Below, one piece after another: positions 32,222 through 45,600 of a stretch of DNA of 64,000 bases. The first letter of the stretch is position 1; each line of letters begins with the position of its first letter. Under the pieces are notes generated by a model that did not search any database, was not told the DNA's origin, and worked only from the letters and a program-made list of their open reading frames with translations. The stretch lies in NCBI GenBank assembly GCA_029851415.1, contig CM056742.1, positions 154,819,121 to 154,883,120 of the forward strand, in the 5' to 3' direction. Source of the stretch: Eretmocerus hayati (taxonomy: Eukaryota > Arthropoda > Insecta > Hymenoptera > Aphelinidae). The translations under genes and the position numbers were made by a program.

Positions 32222-35200
32222 GCGTCTACGACCGTATCTTCGAATAGAATCCTCGAATCGAGCTCCAGCTTACGCCGATCGAAAGCTAAGATCTCAAGCT
32301 TTCGATTGGTCACTGGCTAAGGTGGGTTTTATCGTAACCTTCCCGAGCTTTACGAAAAACAATGACAAAAAAAGTCGAAATTGTCCCAAAGTTACTCCCA
32401 GTTGACGGTATCTCAAATCTGTCTCCAAGCCCGTGAAAATTGACTCGAAGAAGTTAGAATAGATCCATTCCTACGGAGTTTCACTTACAAATATAACTTC
32501 TTCTTTTCTTCCGTTGCTTTTACTTAAGAATACTTATTGCTGAAGTTGGACAACATGTTCATATTCAGTTGTTCGCTTCAGGTCTTTTTCTCACTATAAT
32601 TACCCGGGACTGAAAACGCGGCCTTATCGGACATTCGTTCATCGGCCCGTCTGTTTTACCGATTTCTGCACCTGGGGAGCTACCGGAGCACAACAAGTAC
32701 ATACTGCTTGTTACTCAAAAATAAATAAATGAATAAAAATGAAAAAAAAAAAAAACGGAAAAATAATAAAGGGGAGGGAAAGAAATTGGGTTCTTCGTGA
32801 CTTCTATATGTATAATCTTGTCAGGTGTACTTGCTACACACGACACTGTATATCAGAACCTAAGTTCTCGTTTTGAGAAGCTCTGAGTCTAAGGAATCCT
32901 GATCATGAAAACATTACGCGTACGAGTATGTTACGTTAGGAGAAGTGTGGAAATCAAAGTTTCGGTCTTTTTTTAAAAAGAAACCGATTGCAATTACTTA
33001 CATATTTGAATTTCGCGTATTTGGAGATATTGATGGACATCTTATAATTTTAGTGAAGGACTTAACATACTTTTTTAGATGCTCAAAGCGAATTTTCCCT
33101 AATCAATTTTGATCTTCGGGATACAAAGTCCCGAATACTGGGGTATTTTTTTTTATTTTTAATTCATGCGCACGCAGCAAAATTGTTCTTCCGCTGTTTC
33201 GAGACGAGTTTTGTTGATCCTGATGGGCTCAAGTGTGATTCGATGCCGATCGATAAATCCAGACTTGATAATAATTCATGAGATGCGCAGAGATTTAATC
33301 AGCTTGCCTCTGCAATATTGATGAATATATATTGCTCGTTTGCGTCAAACTTCTTTTTCTCTTACACAATTTTGTTCTTTTTTCTTCTCAATCTTGATCT
33401 TATTGCAAACCCGTTGATTTTGCTTGAAGATAGGGTGTTTTTATAATGTATACTATTTGTAAATCTATTTATATAATTCCAAGCAGTGATTGGTGAATTG
33501 CATACTATTGATAATGGGTAAATCAAACTGGGGACACTTTGCGTAAATGTTACTAATACTAATACTCCATTCGGTTACCAGATATTTGAGTGATACGTAT
33601 CATTTCTATTGGAATGTGCGTGTTTGTGCAAAATGACGATTTTATAACGAAAATCTTTAAAAATAAAAACAATTCAAATAATTGAGAAAGAAAAAGAGAA
33701 AGTCAAAGTACTGAAGCTTCATTTATTAGTCCAAATTCATATCAATTCCTATTCTCAAAATCAAATTGCATTGATGTGTCTATTTTTTATGCAGCGAAAA
33801 TTAGAACTAGTTTTAAAAAGTTATTAATTATATGTTTCCTAAACTACCGACACAGGTCATATTTTTCCTCTTTAATTGAGAGAATAATGGCTTGATGAAT
33901 TTCACTTTGAGAAATCGCAAAATATCTAACTATTGGATAAAATTTTTCGAATTCATACCATCGCATTACTGGCAGATTCTTCACTATTAAGTATATGATG
34001 CATTTTCCCTGCATCTACTCTCCGCATTTGTATAATTCAAAGACCATCAGACACACCCGCGTGAGTGATCGATGCAGACCAACCCCAGATTTGCAAGCGA
34101 ACAAAGGCCAATATAGCAGTCACTTTGGAATGTGCATCCGCACAGGTGAATCATCGGCGACCAATTGTAATTCAAAAACTACTCAATTGCAAATTCTAGT
34201 CACATCGGCAATACAAGAATATAGCTATAAGTATATATTCATATGTCTCCACATCCTAAGAACCTTGATAGAAACCATCAATACGATGAACAATCGGAAA
34301 ATAAATAATGGTCGAGATAGAGCAAAACTACAAATCATTCCTTGAAACAAGTTACTCAAAGTCATAGTGGACTAAGTGGACATTTTAAATCAAAGAAGGA
34401 CTTGTATCTTACTTTTCTAGCTGTGTCGTTCTCTAAAGTTGTCAAAATTATTTCGACTCATACGGAACATAAAAAAAGATGTGAAAGAAATTTTTGTGAA
34501 CGGTCTTGTACCTAACAGGAAGATGTAGGATAAATTCTAAGGTGAGGAAAATCTTATATTCAAAAGTAGACTGCTTTGGCTCTGAGCAACACAAATATCT
34601 GCGCGTTTGCAAAAATAGTCGCCAATGCTGTCTGTCTACATCTTTCCACTTTTTTTTAACCTGATAATTTTTTCTATGGATTTTCTAAAAGTATTCATCG
34701 ACAAAATATATGAAACAATTTTTAAACAAATTTTTTATGTTCAATACCACGCCATTGACATTCTACGTTTGGGTCGGTGATGATTGAATCAATGCAAGAC
34801 TTGTCCTCGAAAATTTGTAAATCCTCAGAAAAATACAAGGTCTTAGTATTTTGTCTCATTTTATTCACACAAAATTTTTCTATGAAGACAAGGTTTGTGA
34901 AAAACGAGAATACAATTAAAAATGTGCGTAACCATTGAATTTACATCACACAGTTCGACAGTAATTGATGGGCAACAGTTTTGAATTCACAGATAGATTT
35001 CGGATATCGCACAAGCGAATCGCAAATATGTAAAGTCACAAAAATGAGAATAATCCTTTCGAGTGCAATCGTATATTTTTTCAGAGACATACACACCCAT
35101 GTCTTATGGCTGTCTGGTACGTAGGTACATACGTTCGTATCTCTAAAATCAGCGAGATTCATTTGCACTTATACAACAAAAATACAATTTCGTTTGGCTG

Positions 35201-37807
35201 AAGAGGATTCCTCTCGCCTCACCCCTTTGATTCAAATCGAGGATCGGCTTAATAAAAATGAGCATCGCAGAGGCGCTGATTTTTACTTTTGCACCTGCGA
35301 AAACATATCACGCACAGCCACATCAGACTCTCTCTCTCGAAAATCTTGATGGTTAGCGTAAGATTTTACAGTACGAAAGGCTTCAGGGCCCCCCTTCTCA
35401 CTTTTTCTTTTTTTTTTTTTTTATTTTGGGCATCGGCGAGGAGTCCCTAATACAGCAGGCAACTCTCGCCTTTCGATCCTCTCTTATACCTTTACAGACT
35501 TTTGAGATCCTGTTTTTTACCTGCCTTTTTCACCTTACCTTTTGCCATCGGTCGTATACATATACCTTACACCTTCGTTACTGCCCCATTCAAATTTTGA
35601 AGTTCGCTACGTCGTTGGTTTACTCTGCTCTCGTGTTATTGCCACGACCGATTCTAGATTGTCCTCTATACCGGCTCTAATTGTATAGAGTTGAAGTGAA
35701 ATAAGTGCACTTTCATAAAGAGCAAACCTTTTGCAGTTTGCAAGTTACGATTTTTGCAATTATTCCGACAAAGTATCGTCAAAAACATCATCTAAAACAC
35801 TGACTAATATGTTCTGGTCTGATTTGAAAATTTTTGCTCTCTACCTGCACAGTGAAAGAACACACATAATAACTTTTCCAATTGAATATTATCCTATCTT
35901 GAAGCAGAGTCATTAGAAAAGGGCATTGAGCTCATTGAATTGCAAAAAAGTTGACTATATTTCCGTTGTCAACATTTGTAGGAAAGAATGTGTAATCGTC
36001 AACTAATTGCAATACGTAATAATAGTCCCACTTCTATCAAAAGTAATGTTGAAATTCGATGAAATATACGCTTCAATGGAACATTATACTTCCTTTGATA
36101 AGCTCATGCATAATATAATGATTCTATAATCATCTTGAAACAATGGTGTGAAAGGCATTCGCTGATCATATTCTCATAGAATCTTCATCGTAAGATTCTC
36201 TGAAGATTTTTTAATTAAAATGAATAAATCCGAGAATAAACTTTGATCCATTTCCAACTTTGGTGCTTTATACGGAATGTGAAACCTTAATTTCAAGCAT
36301 CAAAGCTAAAAGTTACACTATCTTTTTTGTACGAGGTCTAAACATCGAAGGGAAAAATATAATATTCTCGCAAAACAAATCAAATAAGGCCCATATAGTG
36401 TGCATATTTGCTCAGAGGTCTTCCATTCCATGCAATCTATACGTATATTTTTCAGAAATATGAAACTTCTCGTCCCATGTCTTCTGGATGAAAACGTCAC
36501 AGTTATAACTGCGAGTATAACTGTCCATTCGCACGCATTTTTCTCCAAAAAATACTCTAAAATTTTTTCTTTAAACCAATTTTAATTTTTCAAATGAAAA
36601 CAAAGGATAAGTACATTGAAAATATTCTTATTTTCCATGGAATTGTTTAAATATTTCAAACTCGAGAATTTGACATCATAATACAGAATACATACTGCAG
36701 AAGTTCGATCATAGATGAATTGATTCGACTCTACAGATAATGGAATTGATGTCAAGATCTTCGAGTACACCTTTGCCATCTAAAATTACGACCTCCAAAC
36801 TTAACTTTACTCATTGATAAACGATAACTTCAAAAATACAATGTTGAATAGTGATTGAATTTTGCAGTGACTCGCGCGATACTTGGACGATACAAAATTA
36901 TACGAGTCTCCACACTTTCTCTGAATCTGTCTAATAATCTAACCCAAAAACCCGAACAATTGCAATTAATGACACACAAGGATGATTCAAGAGTATTCGT
37001 TCATTTGGTAATTCGATGCGTGCAGATTGACTCAATCGTGATGGCCCCTCGGAGCAAATATCCCTGTATGCTTCCGGACAAAATTTTTTGAGTTGTGGTG
37101 TGAATGATTGCGCTCATTATGGTCAATTACTGTGGTTTCTCTGTCATTGCACACAGTCCACGTTCTGTATGGTGCGAATTATGACCAATTTTTTTATGCA
37201 AAAAGTCGCTGGACGAAATGAATACAAAAAAAATACCATCCCCAATAGCCAAACCACGTTAGAATTCACATAAGAACGAGCGTAGATGCATTCAGAAATT
37301 TATGAGTGACGAAATGTGTAGATGTCTGCCAGTGCTCTTCACCCGTCTCCTGAGAATTCTTATTGATAAAAGTTACAAAAAATGCAAACCGATTTAAAAC
37401 TTTATTTTTCACATAGTCTTTGAGATTTTCTGACCCACTCATTTTATCAAAAAATGTTACATCAGTGAACTATTTATTCTACTGATCAATATCGTAGAGA
37501 TCAATTGGGTGATGATTTCATTACAATGAAGCTTTGATTTGAAAAATTTGATTTTTAAAAAATTGTACAATAACTCTACTGCACTAGTTTTGATAGAATG
37601 TAATAAATAAACGAGATGTTGATGCAGGAAAAATTTCGAGTGTGCAACGATGAATTTGTGATAGTTCTTTGAGTTCTTACATTATCTTATCTCAAATTTC
37701 AAAAGGTTTTTATGTGACGATCAATTCCGGTATTTTTGATCAAAATTACAGAATCTCAATCGAATTGAAAGTAGAAGAAGTGTAATTTGGTTCTCCTCAC
37801 TGCATTC
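32222..37807. other. 5.6-kb gene-free region
   Basis: AT-rich, with many short open frames but none showing family signal or plausible splice structure. Poly-A and poly-T runs near 32740-32753 and 35408-35422. No tRNA or recognisable microRNA sequence. Could be regulatory or intronic sequence of a gene outside view. Confidence 0.45.
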
Positions 37808-37949
37808 ATATCGATGGTTCAGAACCAAAAGGTACTATCTGAGAATGTCTGATTCAAACGGAACTATCTTGTATTAAATGTAATACAAGATAGTTCCATT
37901 TGAATCAGAAATTTTCAGATAGTTCCTTTTGGTTCTGAGTCATCGATAT
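37808..37949. repeat. 142-bp near-perfect hairpin
   Basis: Arms 37808-37876 and 37881-37949 with a 4-base loop and only a few mismatches. The word GG(A/T)ACTATCT occurs twice in each arm, so each arm is itself a degenerate direct repeat. Too long and regular for an ordinary animal microRNA precursor; a MITE or a long hairpin RNA source is possible. Confidence 0.75.
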
Positions 37950-38052
37950 ATTGATCGAAATTCAATTCACAGCACACAGCGGTAACAATAATTTCGCTGA
38001 TTATATTGATACAAATAATGGGTTGAGCAATTGCTAATCACCAATCACCAAT

Positions 38053-38346
38053 GAGCAGTCAACAGTTTAAAGTCAACAGTCCGAAGCCAACAGTCCAAAG
38101 TCGACGGTCCAAAGTCAACTGTCCAAAACCAACGGTCCAAAGCCAACGATCCAAAGTCAACATTCCAACGTCAACAGTCCAACGTCAACAGTCCAGAGTC
38201 AACGGTCTAAGGCCAACGGCCCAAAGTCAACAGTCCAACGTCAACAGTCCAACGTCAACAGTCCAAAGTCAACAGTCCAACTCCAACAGACCAAAGTCAA
38301 TGGTCTAAGGCCAACGGTCTAAGGCCAACAGTCCAAAGTCAACGTT
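38053..38346 (+). repeat. 14-bp minisatellite, about 21 copies
   Basis: Tandem 14-mers of consensus AAAGTCAACAGTCC, with variants AACGTCAACAGTCC, AAGGCCAACGGTCT and AAAGCCAACGATCC. Because 14 is not a multiple of three, all frames stay open and produce a false Ser/Gln/Asn-rich reading. A C-rich CACCC-type tract follows at 38440-38530. Confidence 0.85.
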
Positions 38347-41300
38347 GACAGTCAACCTCGCAGTCAACAATCAACAGACATCAGTACACAATCAACCGTC
38401 AATCACAACTGCCACCACCAACACGAAAAACCAACTTACCTATCCACCCAAACACCTACCCAGGCACCAGACCCACACTCACCCACCCACCTTTCGACCC
38501 ATCCACCCATCACACTCCAATCCTTCCACATAGGCAAACCGATACGCGGGATGCTGACGGACAAATTTTGTTATTTCAAAAATCTTGTCTCTTAAATTTT
38601 GTACCATTCTAAATAAACAGATGTTGCACATCTCCGAATCGTTCTATTTGTAATCACAGAAATTTAAATTGAAATATCAAAATTTAATCCGAGATATGGT
38701 ATTTGAAGAGCTTATGCCACTCTCGTTGCCACTATAATAGTGTCCAACACTCACAAAATGCTGCCATCGCGCGCGAACGAAATATGTAGATAGCAACGAG
38801 AATGGCAACATATCGTTGAGTGTGCGGTGTTGAAAATGAGACTCTCGCGCGAAAAGTGTGCAGTAAGTATTACGTGTACAAGTAATGTATATCACGATCA
38901 CCTCAGGAGACACGACTCTTCAGCACGGACAAGTGTCATTTTCAAATCTCCAAGAAAGTAAGAATAAGAACACCGCATCCCGCATCCAGAGAGAATTTCA
39001 GTGCAGAGAGCTTCCGATGCTGGTTGACGGTCTAACAAGCGGGCGGGTGTCGGTTTTCACACCCAGGGTCCCTGCCGTGCAGTATAGGGCCCTTCTTTCC
39101 CTTTATATTCTATATCTCGCATGTATGCGGTCTTTGCGGACAAAAAGCATCCCAAAACCGGTCCCGATGCATCTCTTGCGTATATAACCTTCTGAGTCCT
39201 TTCTGCTCTGTCTTTCTTCTTCTTCTTCTTCATCTCCTTCTTCCTCTTTTATTGTATACAGTCCAGGTACTACCTTTATATATACCTGATGCTGGAGTCC
39301 AAAGACTTTTGTGTAATACTCTTTCGCGCGCGTCGAATCGGGATGCTGAGTTGGTTGGACGCCCTCATCTCGATTTTTAGTTTAGGCGACCCGCTGGCGG
39401 CGACGTCCGTTCGATATGGTCCGTTGCGTTGCTGCATGTTTTCAGTTCCATGCATTTTTCTTTCACGTTTATGTATGAACCTGGATTGCAAGGATATATG
39501 CTCTATATCAAAAAGCGAGCAACAAATTCTTTTGGTTACGCTTTAAATTTGACCGTTCTATGAAATCGACAAATTAGAAAGAAACTACTCGTCGGTAAGG
39601 GAGCAAGATTGTGTTTTCCAAAAGATCGATGATAAAAGTGACCATGGTGTTAGAGAAACACTTGGTTGCCTATGAATACTAGGTAGTGAACCGCATAAGA
39701 TGGGTTGAAATCTGTTCCAGTTCGATGCAAAACAGATGCGCCGCGTGACGCAGAATCGAGATTGAATACTCGAAAGCTTACTTAGAAATTTGCGTGTGGC
39801 CACTTGAAACACGTCTGCGCTACGCGAGTTCATACCAAAGAAAAAGCTTTTAGTGAAACCACTCGACTGCCTTTCAATTACATTTCTGACATTTGGTATT
39901 TGAATTGGAGCTTTATCAAAGTAAACGAAACAAACAGTTGTCCTTCGTCTCATCCATTAAAAACCCCAAACCATATAATTCGTACATTTTCAAAAAGAAT
40001 CGTCAGATGAACCCATTTTTGTCATCTGGTAAATGTGAAACTGTTGTTACACCAATGATCATCAACTACTAAACAGCTCATTGTACATAGTCTAGAATCG
40101 AATACAATTGTGGAAAAATGACAGTGACTTGTTCTGGCCAACCCGGCCAAGTTCGGCAAATTTGAAACGATCCTGAGATTTCAGAATCTAAATTCACTCA
40201 CAGGAATCTTGATGACGTCTCACATGCCTTACCCTCGCTGGAGAGGTTTGCCGCAACGAGATTCACCAATGAGTATAGAATCTTGATGCATTCATGCAAA
40301 ATTTCCATGAACGCGTTGACATTTTTTGCATTCAGATACCAACCTGTAAGTTTGAGGACACACTGATATTTTGTTCAAGAATAATTTTTACTTACCCTCT
40401 TTTCAAACCATTAGCTAGCACACAAAAATTATTTTTGAATCACGCGTCTCAGAGCTGTGGATTCATCTTCCATAATAACACAACTGATAAACCAAAAAAT
40501 TACTCGACTAATATCTCGATCATTATTCGAAGTACAACTTTATTTTCACAAACTGTGATTCTTTTATTCTGAAGCATCCCAAAAAACTGAAATGTCTTGG
40601 AGAAATTTTGTCAATGCAGAAAATTTATATCAGGCCACATACCATGGCCACATATCCAGGACCAGAAAAAAGGATATCGTTTGATGGTCGCAACACATAC
40701 AATAACACTGTACAATAGAATTTCGCGATCAAAATGTCACATGAACCAAATCAAAGAGAGAATCATGAGAGAGAATTTTCCCCCTCGTGATTTTCAAAGA
40801 GCAAAGATGAATGCAAAACCAGGTATTTTTGACCCCCAAAACACGCGGAAGCGCCTGTTTTTGCAATAATCCTTGCTGTTTAGAAATCACGAGGAAGATA
40901 ATTTTCCACTTGAGTCGGGTATCCAATTATGTTTCACCGGCGCAAAATGACCGGCTGAACACGATCTCGTGGTCCGTTTTGAGCTACCGCATTAGGATTT
41001 TTGTCTACATAGGAAAACCCGCTGAAAAAATGATTCGTAAGGAAATTATGATTCGATCAATGTGACATTCCGATCCCAAAATTTTGTTGTAAAATGTAAT
41101 CAATCACGATACATGAAATCACATTGTAAGTGGCATAGGATTTAATTATGAGATTCTCGAATATTTGTTTGAACTATAAATGACAGTCGGAAAACGAGTT
41201 ACTGAATTTCATCATGTATGACGTCCTTCAATTAAGACGATCCATACCATTACCATAGCAAAAAGAAATTATTTGAAAAACTAACGGAAAAATTCCAATT

Positions 41301-41591
41301 ATCAGCTTCTGATTGGATTCCCACCGGTGCTGTGTCATAAAGAAGTAAAGTCTCATAATTAGCTGTTTGAGGGCCAATAAAATGTATTTCGACTTTGGCA
41401 ATGTATATACAGGCAAGTATAAAACGAAAGAAACATTCAAAAATTTAAGCCGGAGAAGAAAAATTTTGCACATCAGAGTCGGTTCGGTAGCTTTGATCTC
41501 TTCTGAAAAGAATTGTAGGATTTCGATTCACACCTGACTCGCGGACCTCCCAAAAGCACATTCGCCAGCTCATTAAATTCTTCCATCTGTA
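38347..41591. other. Gene-free region with moderately GC-rich patches
   Basis: No supported gene. It contains a C-rich tract (38440-38530), a patch around 39000-39440 with TATAGGGCCC (39085-39094) and pyrimidine runs, and otherwise AT-rich sequence. Confidence 0.45.
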
Positions 41592-42648
41592 GGGGAGAGC
41601 GGGGTATGGTGGGCAGCTCGAAAATTTGGGCACCCCAGTTATAAAATACAAAAAAATATTTAAAAATGCGAATGTTCATGAATTCGCATCAGTGTATCAC
41701 CTAGTTTTTCCCTGGGGAGTTACAAAAAATTTCAATATGTTTTGACCCTTCAAAATCGTATGTCAAAATCCGAGGTAAAATATCGCGTGTCACGCCTGTA
41801 TGCACTCTACCGTTCGTGCGCCAATTTGATCGAAAATACTTGGCTACCCATCTCTCATCGGTAGCTTTGTTCGTTAGCTTTAATATCCAATTTGAATCGA
41901 AGTGATCCGATGAGTAGTTTTTGAGCAATAATGGTAATACGAGGGTGAATGGAACGGGGTATGATGGACACAAAAAGCGGGGCGCGTTGGCCAGTTACGA
42001 GCCGCGTGGCGCCACCCAACCTAACCTAACCTTCGCGGCGCCTCGTGTTGTTGATATTCTGCTCTCGCTGCACGACGGATGTGATTGTTTATCGATATTA
42101 TTGATAATTTCACCTCGATGTGAGTGAAAAGTGAGTGCTATCAATACCGTGGATGGTGGATTAGAAGCTGTATCACATAATATGACCACCAGATTCGTGC
42201 CATGCATCTAGAATGCATAATAAACTCGTGTGTGCGAGCGAGTGAGATCCGAGCTGTGACATCTTTTTGTTGAATTATCGAGTTTTACCATCATTTCACG
42301 GCATGACATGGACCTGAGGCATCAGATTAGGTGGAAAAATGTTCAAATATGCGAATGACAACAATTCTGTATGTGTAGTGTTATTATTATACTTGAAAAT
42401 CGTGAGTGTCCATCATACCCTACACGACTGTCCGCTATACCCCGCGATTACCCATCGTGCCCCGAAGATTAAGGTTTAGAAAATAGCATTTCTATGAAAA
42501 TGTGCGAGTGAAAAAATTTAAAAAAAAATATCCCATCATTCCTGAGATGTTTCTCTGTCGAATGACCACTCGCAGATCCGATTATAGTAAAAATCGTAGT
42601 TGCCAAACGGGTTTTAATTAGCTATGCCCGACATACCCCGCTCTCCCC
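41592..42648. mobile_element. TA-target element, TIR GGGGAGAGCGGGGTATG
   Basis: The 1,057-bp element is flanked by TA on both sides (41590-41591, 42649-42650). Its first 17 bases equal the reverse complement of its last 17. Internal short repeats echo the termini (GGGGTATGATGGACAC near 41956, TATACCCCGCG near 42436). It shares the 13-base terminus GGGGAGAGCGGGG with the element at 48626-49871 although the interiors differ. No transposase frame. Confidence 0.8.
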
Positions 42649-45600
42649 TAGATGCGAGATTTTTCGAGTGTCATCGTCATTAAAATTCCTCAATCCTAAA
42701 TCGTTATATTAGAATCAAAATGTCGAGCAAGGCTTGAAATATCGTTTTTCGAGCTTACCACATTGATGATCCTTACGAATTTTAATCCTGATTGAGTGTA
42801 CCATTTTCTCAAGTCATTTCAGAATAAGCGTGATGAATTTTTTTTTAATTTACGATTCCTATCAACGCTAACGGCTGTCTTTTCTCAATTTCATCTACAA
42901 ATTGATGTCACAAGACCCAATGAGTGCATCATCTCATGTTAGCATAGCGGAGAATTAGTTCGTTTGATTGTCATTTTGAGAGAAAGCGAGAGTAAAATGG
43001 TATGGTGACGATATCTTGACATTGGATTTACTTCAACGAGGCGCAATTACAGTAAATGGACGAGTTTGCGTGTTAAAAAGTTAGTCCATACATGCTGCTC
43101 TGATGTGATAAACGATTGCATCCACTTGAAAACGTCACTCATGCATGAGTTTTTTTTTTTTTACACACTGGACTTGATGTATACAATTTTATGAGACAAA
43201 GGATCCTCTTCTGCCAGTTGAAAAAAAAGAAAGTCGAATGCGAGATCGAGTGCAAAGAAGAAATGATTCGGAGGCCCCTCCACAATAATTGTACAATTAT
43301 GATTGATTGTAGAACATTCTGGCAATAAAGCGCGATTGTGACGTTTGGGGTTTTAGCTTGTCAGCGGTACGATTAGCACTTGATCCGTATTATTTTGACG
43401 GTATTAATCTTCATGAATTTTTATTCGTCCAGGAAAAAACTGTCATTTTTCTTCATTTGATTCTTCTGATTCAGTCTCGGTCAGCAGATCAAAATTCCCT
43501 GTGTCGCTAGCTGTTGGATCGGTTCATGGTCACTGACGGATTTAATACTCAGATTGATGAGCTGTCCGAATTATAGCCATGTATTAGTATGGCTGAGGGT
43601 GTCATAGAAATCTCGCTAGATTAGTGCGAAATTAATCATCATGGGGCCATTCATGTGTAAGCGTAAAAGTATGTGTAACCGAGTGTAACTCTTTAACTAG
43701 AGCTACAGATTATATAGTTGAGTATCGTGGACGCCATAGAAGAGATAGATGTGCCATCTCGTATTCATGATCGAGTATTCTTGGAATAACTCCTTGATGG
43801 GAAGTCAAGAGCTCAAAGAAGTTGTCTGTACATCATGATTGAGACTGAGAGTCATTTTCGCGAGCATTCTCGTGTGAACTCATTAATGCACTTGTATCAT
43901 CTGTCATGGTCTAATTTAGACCATAGAAATAGTGGAATATGTCGGGAATGCAACAGATTGAAGTTAATATTTTCTTTATCTTAATTCTGTTTCTGAATCA
44001 TTCAAGATTAGAACAAACTGGTGATCGAAGAGCAGTTTGTGGAAAAAACATCTTTTGGAATTTTGCTATGCCAGAATTTTCTATGTGGATTCTATTCTGA
44101 GATTTTTTAGGCACTTTCTCAACTTCCTCTCGAGATTTTATTTCGATATCTACAATCTCAGTTGGTTCCCAAACCATCGAAGTCACCAGAAAGATCTATT
44201 CTGAATTTGTGGGCTCTTGAGAAATCGAAACAAATGACAAAAACCAATTTGGACTCGTTCCAGTAAGATTTACTCCTTTTCAATGACTCTCACACAGATA
44301 GGGTCAAATCAAAATTTTTTATCTTGGAAAATAGACGAGTAGCTGTTTTTTTTAAAGGATTGATCTGTTATGAAATCAGTATTAATACGGCTTTTGAAAG
44401 TTCGTCGTCATAATTCGAAAATTGTTCCAATTTAAAAAATTCTGTATCATCCACGAGCAATTTTTCGCGCATCTTGAACTTTTTTGTACTTTCAAGACGA
44501 AGTTTTTAATTTACTCATTAAACTCAGAAAATTGATTATACTTGTTTCAGCCTAGAGTATGTATATTTTGAGCCCTTATTTTGCATCCAAATGGTCTTGA
44601 ATATCACAGGCGCGATATCTGGCAAATAACAAACTGCGCGTGCGATATCAGAGCCTACTTCCCATTTTTAAATCGCTCGCTAAACCTCAAATTGTTTTGT
44701 GTCGCCCACCAAATGTATAAAACGCGATACCAAGCAATTCGGTAGCTGTAGCATCATAAGCATCAGCTTCATACAGAGAGATACCGCGAAAGCAAAGCCT
44801 GATGGTCTCGAAACCGCGGCAAAAGGTATAAAAACAAAAAAAAACTGATCGGGGCCCCGAGACGGTCGACGGCGACGGGGCGGCTCGGGGCCCGCGCCTG
44901 GCTGACGCCGAATGGAAAATAAAAGCAGGATAGGCCCCCGTTGCGGCATCACCACGAGCCCAGAGCCTCTGATGCTCTTTCTCCGATCCACATGTAAGTA
45001 TTTTCAAGACAAGAATCCCATCCGAAATGACCTTCGTATATATGCAGCCTCATATTCAGCCTTCTTATGGTGTAAAATCATCCCCATACATGATGATACG
45101 GTGAAGTTTCCCGTTTAACCCAATCTTTTATTCTGTATTTTGACTCTTTTTTGACTGCAGCTTCATGAGGATCTTTTTTTCTCACCGATTTTTTATTTTA
45201 GGGTGGCTATAAGTATCTTTCATTCAAACGATTAATTTTTATCTTGTCTACGTCACTCTTGAGAGCCACGGGATTTGATTTCGTTGAGATATCGCGATCG
45301 AGAGATTCTGCGTTTACGGATACGCCTGAATTGAGTATTTTTTATGTGGAGGTGGGGCTACCTGATTTCGATCCGATTTCGTTGAGATGTATATAGTATA
45401 GTATGAGTATATGTGGAAGATATGGGGGTGTCTAATGGGGATGGGCAACGCCTGCAGTGCAGCTGAAAGAAATTCCTCGCGCCTTCTCAGACGTGTCTGC
45501 TATTTATATAGGGCCTTGTGTAACACTCAAACGATCGATGTATTATTATTCCCATCTGATGTCCATGAGATGCCGTGCAACGACACCCCGCTGGAAATCG

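Noticed and set aside
38051..38533. Ser/Gln/Asn-rich frames over the minisatellite
   Set aside because: A 14-bp repeat leaves all frames open; no coding evidence.
41701..41973. 90-codon minus-strand frame in the 41592-42648 element
   Set aside because: Short, without transposase features; likely non-coding MITE sequence.
44680..45007. Two overlapping ~105-codon minus-strand frames in a GC-rich patch
   Set aside because: Long frames are favoured by low stop-codon density in GC-rich DNA; neither shows a known domain.
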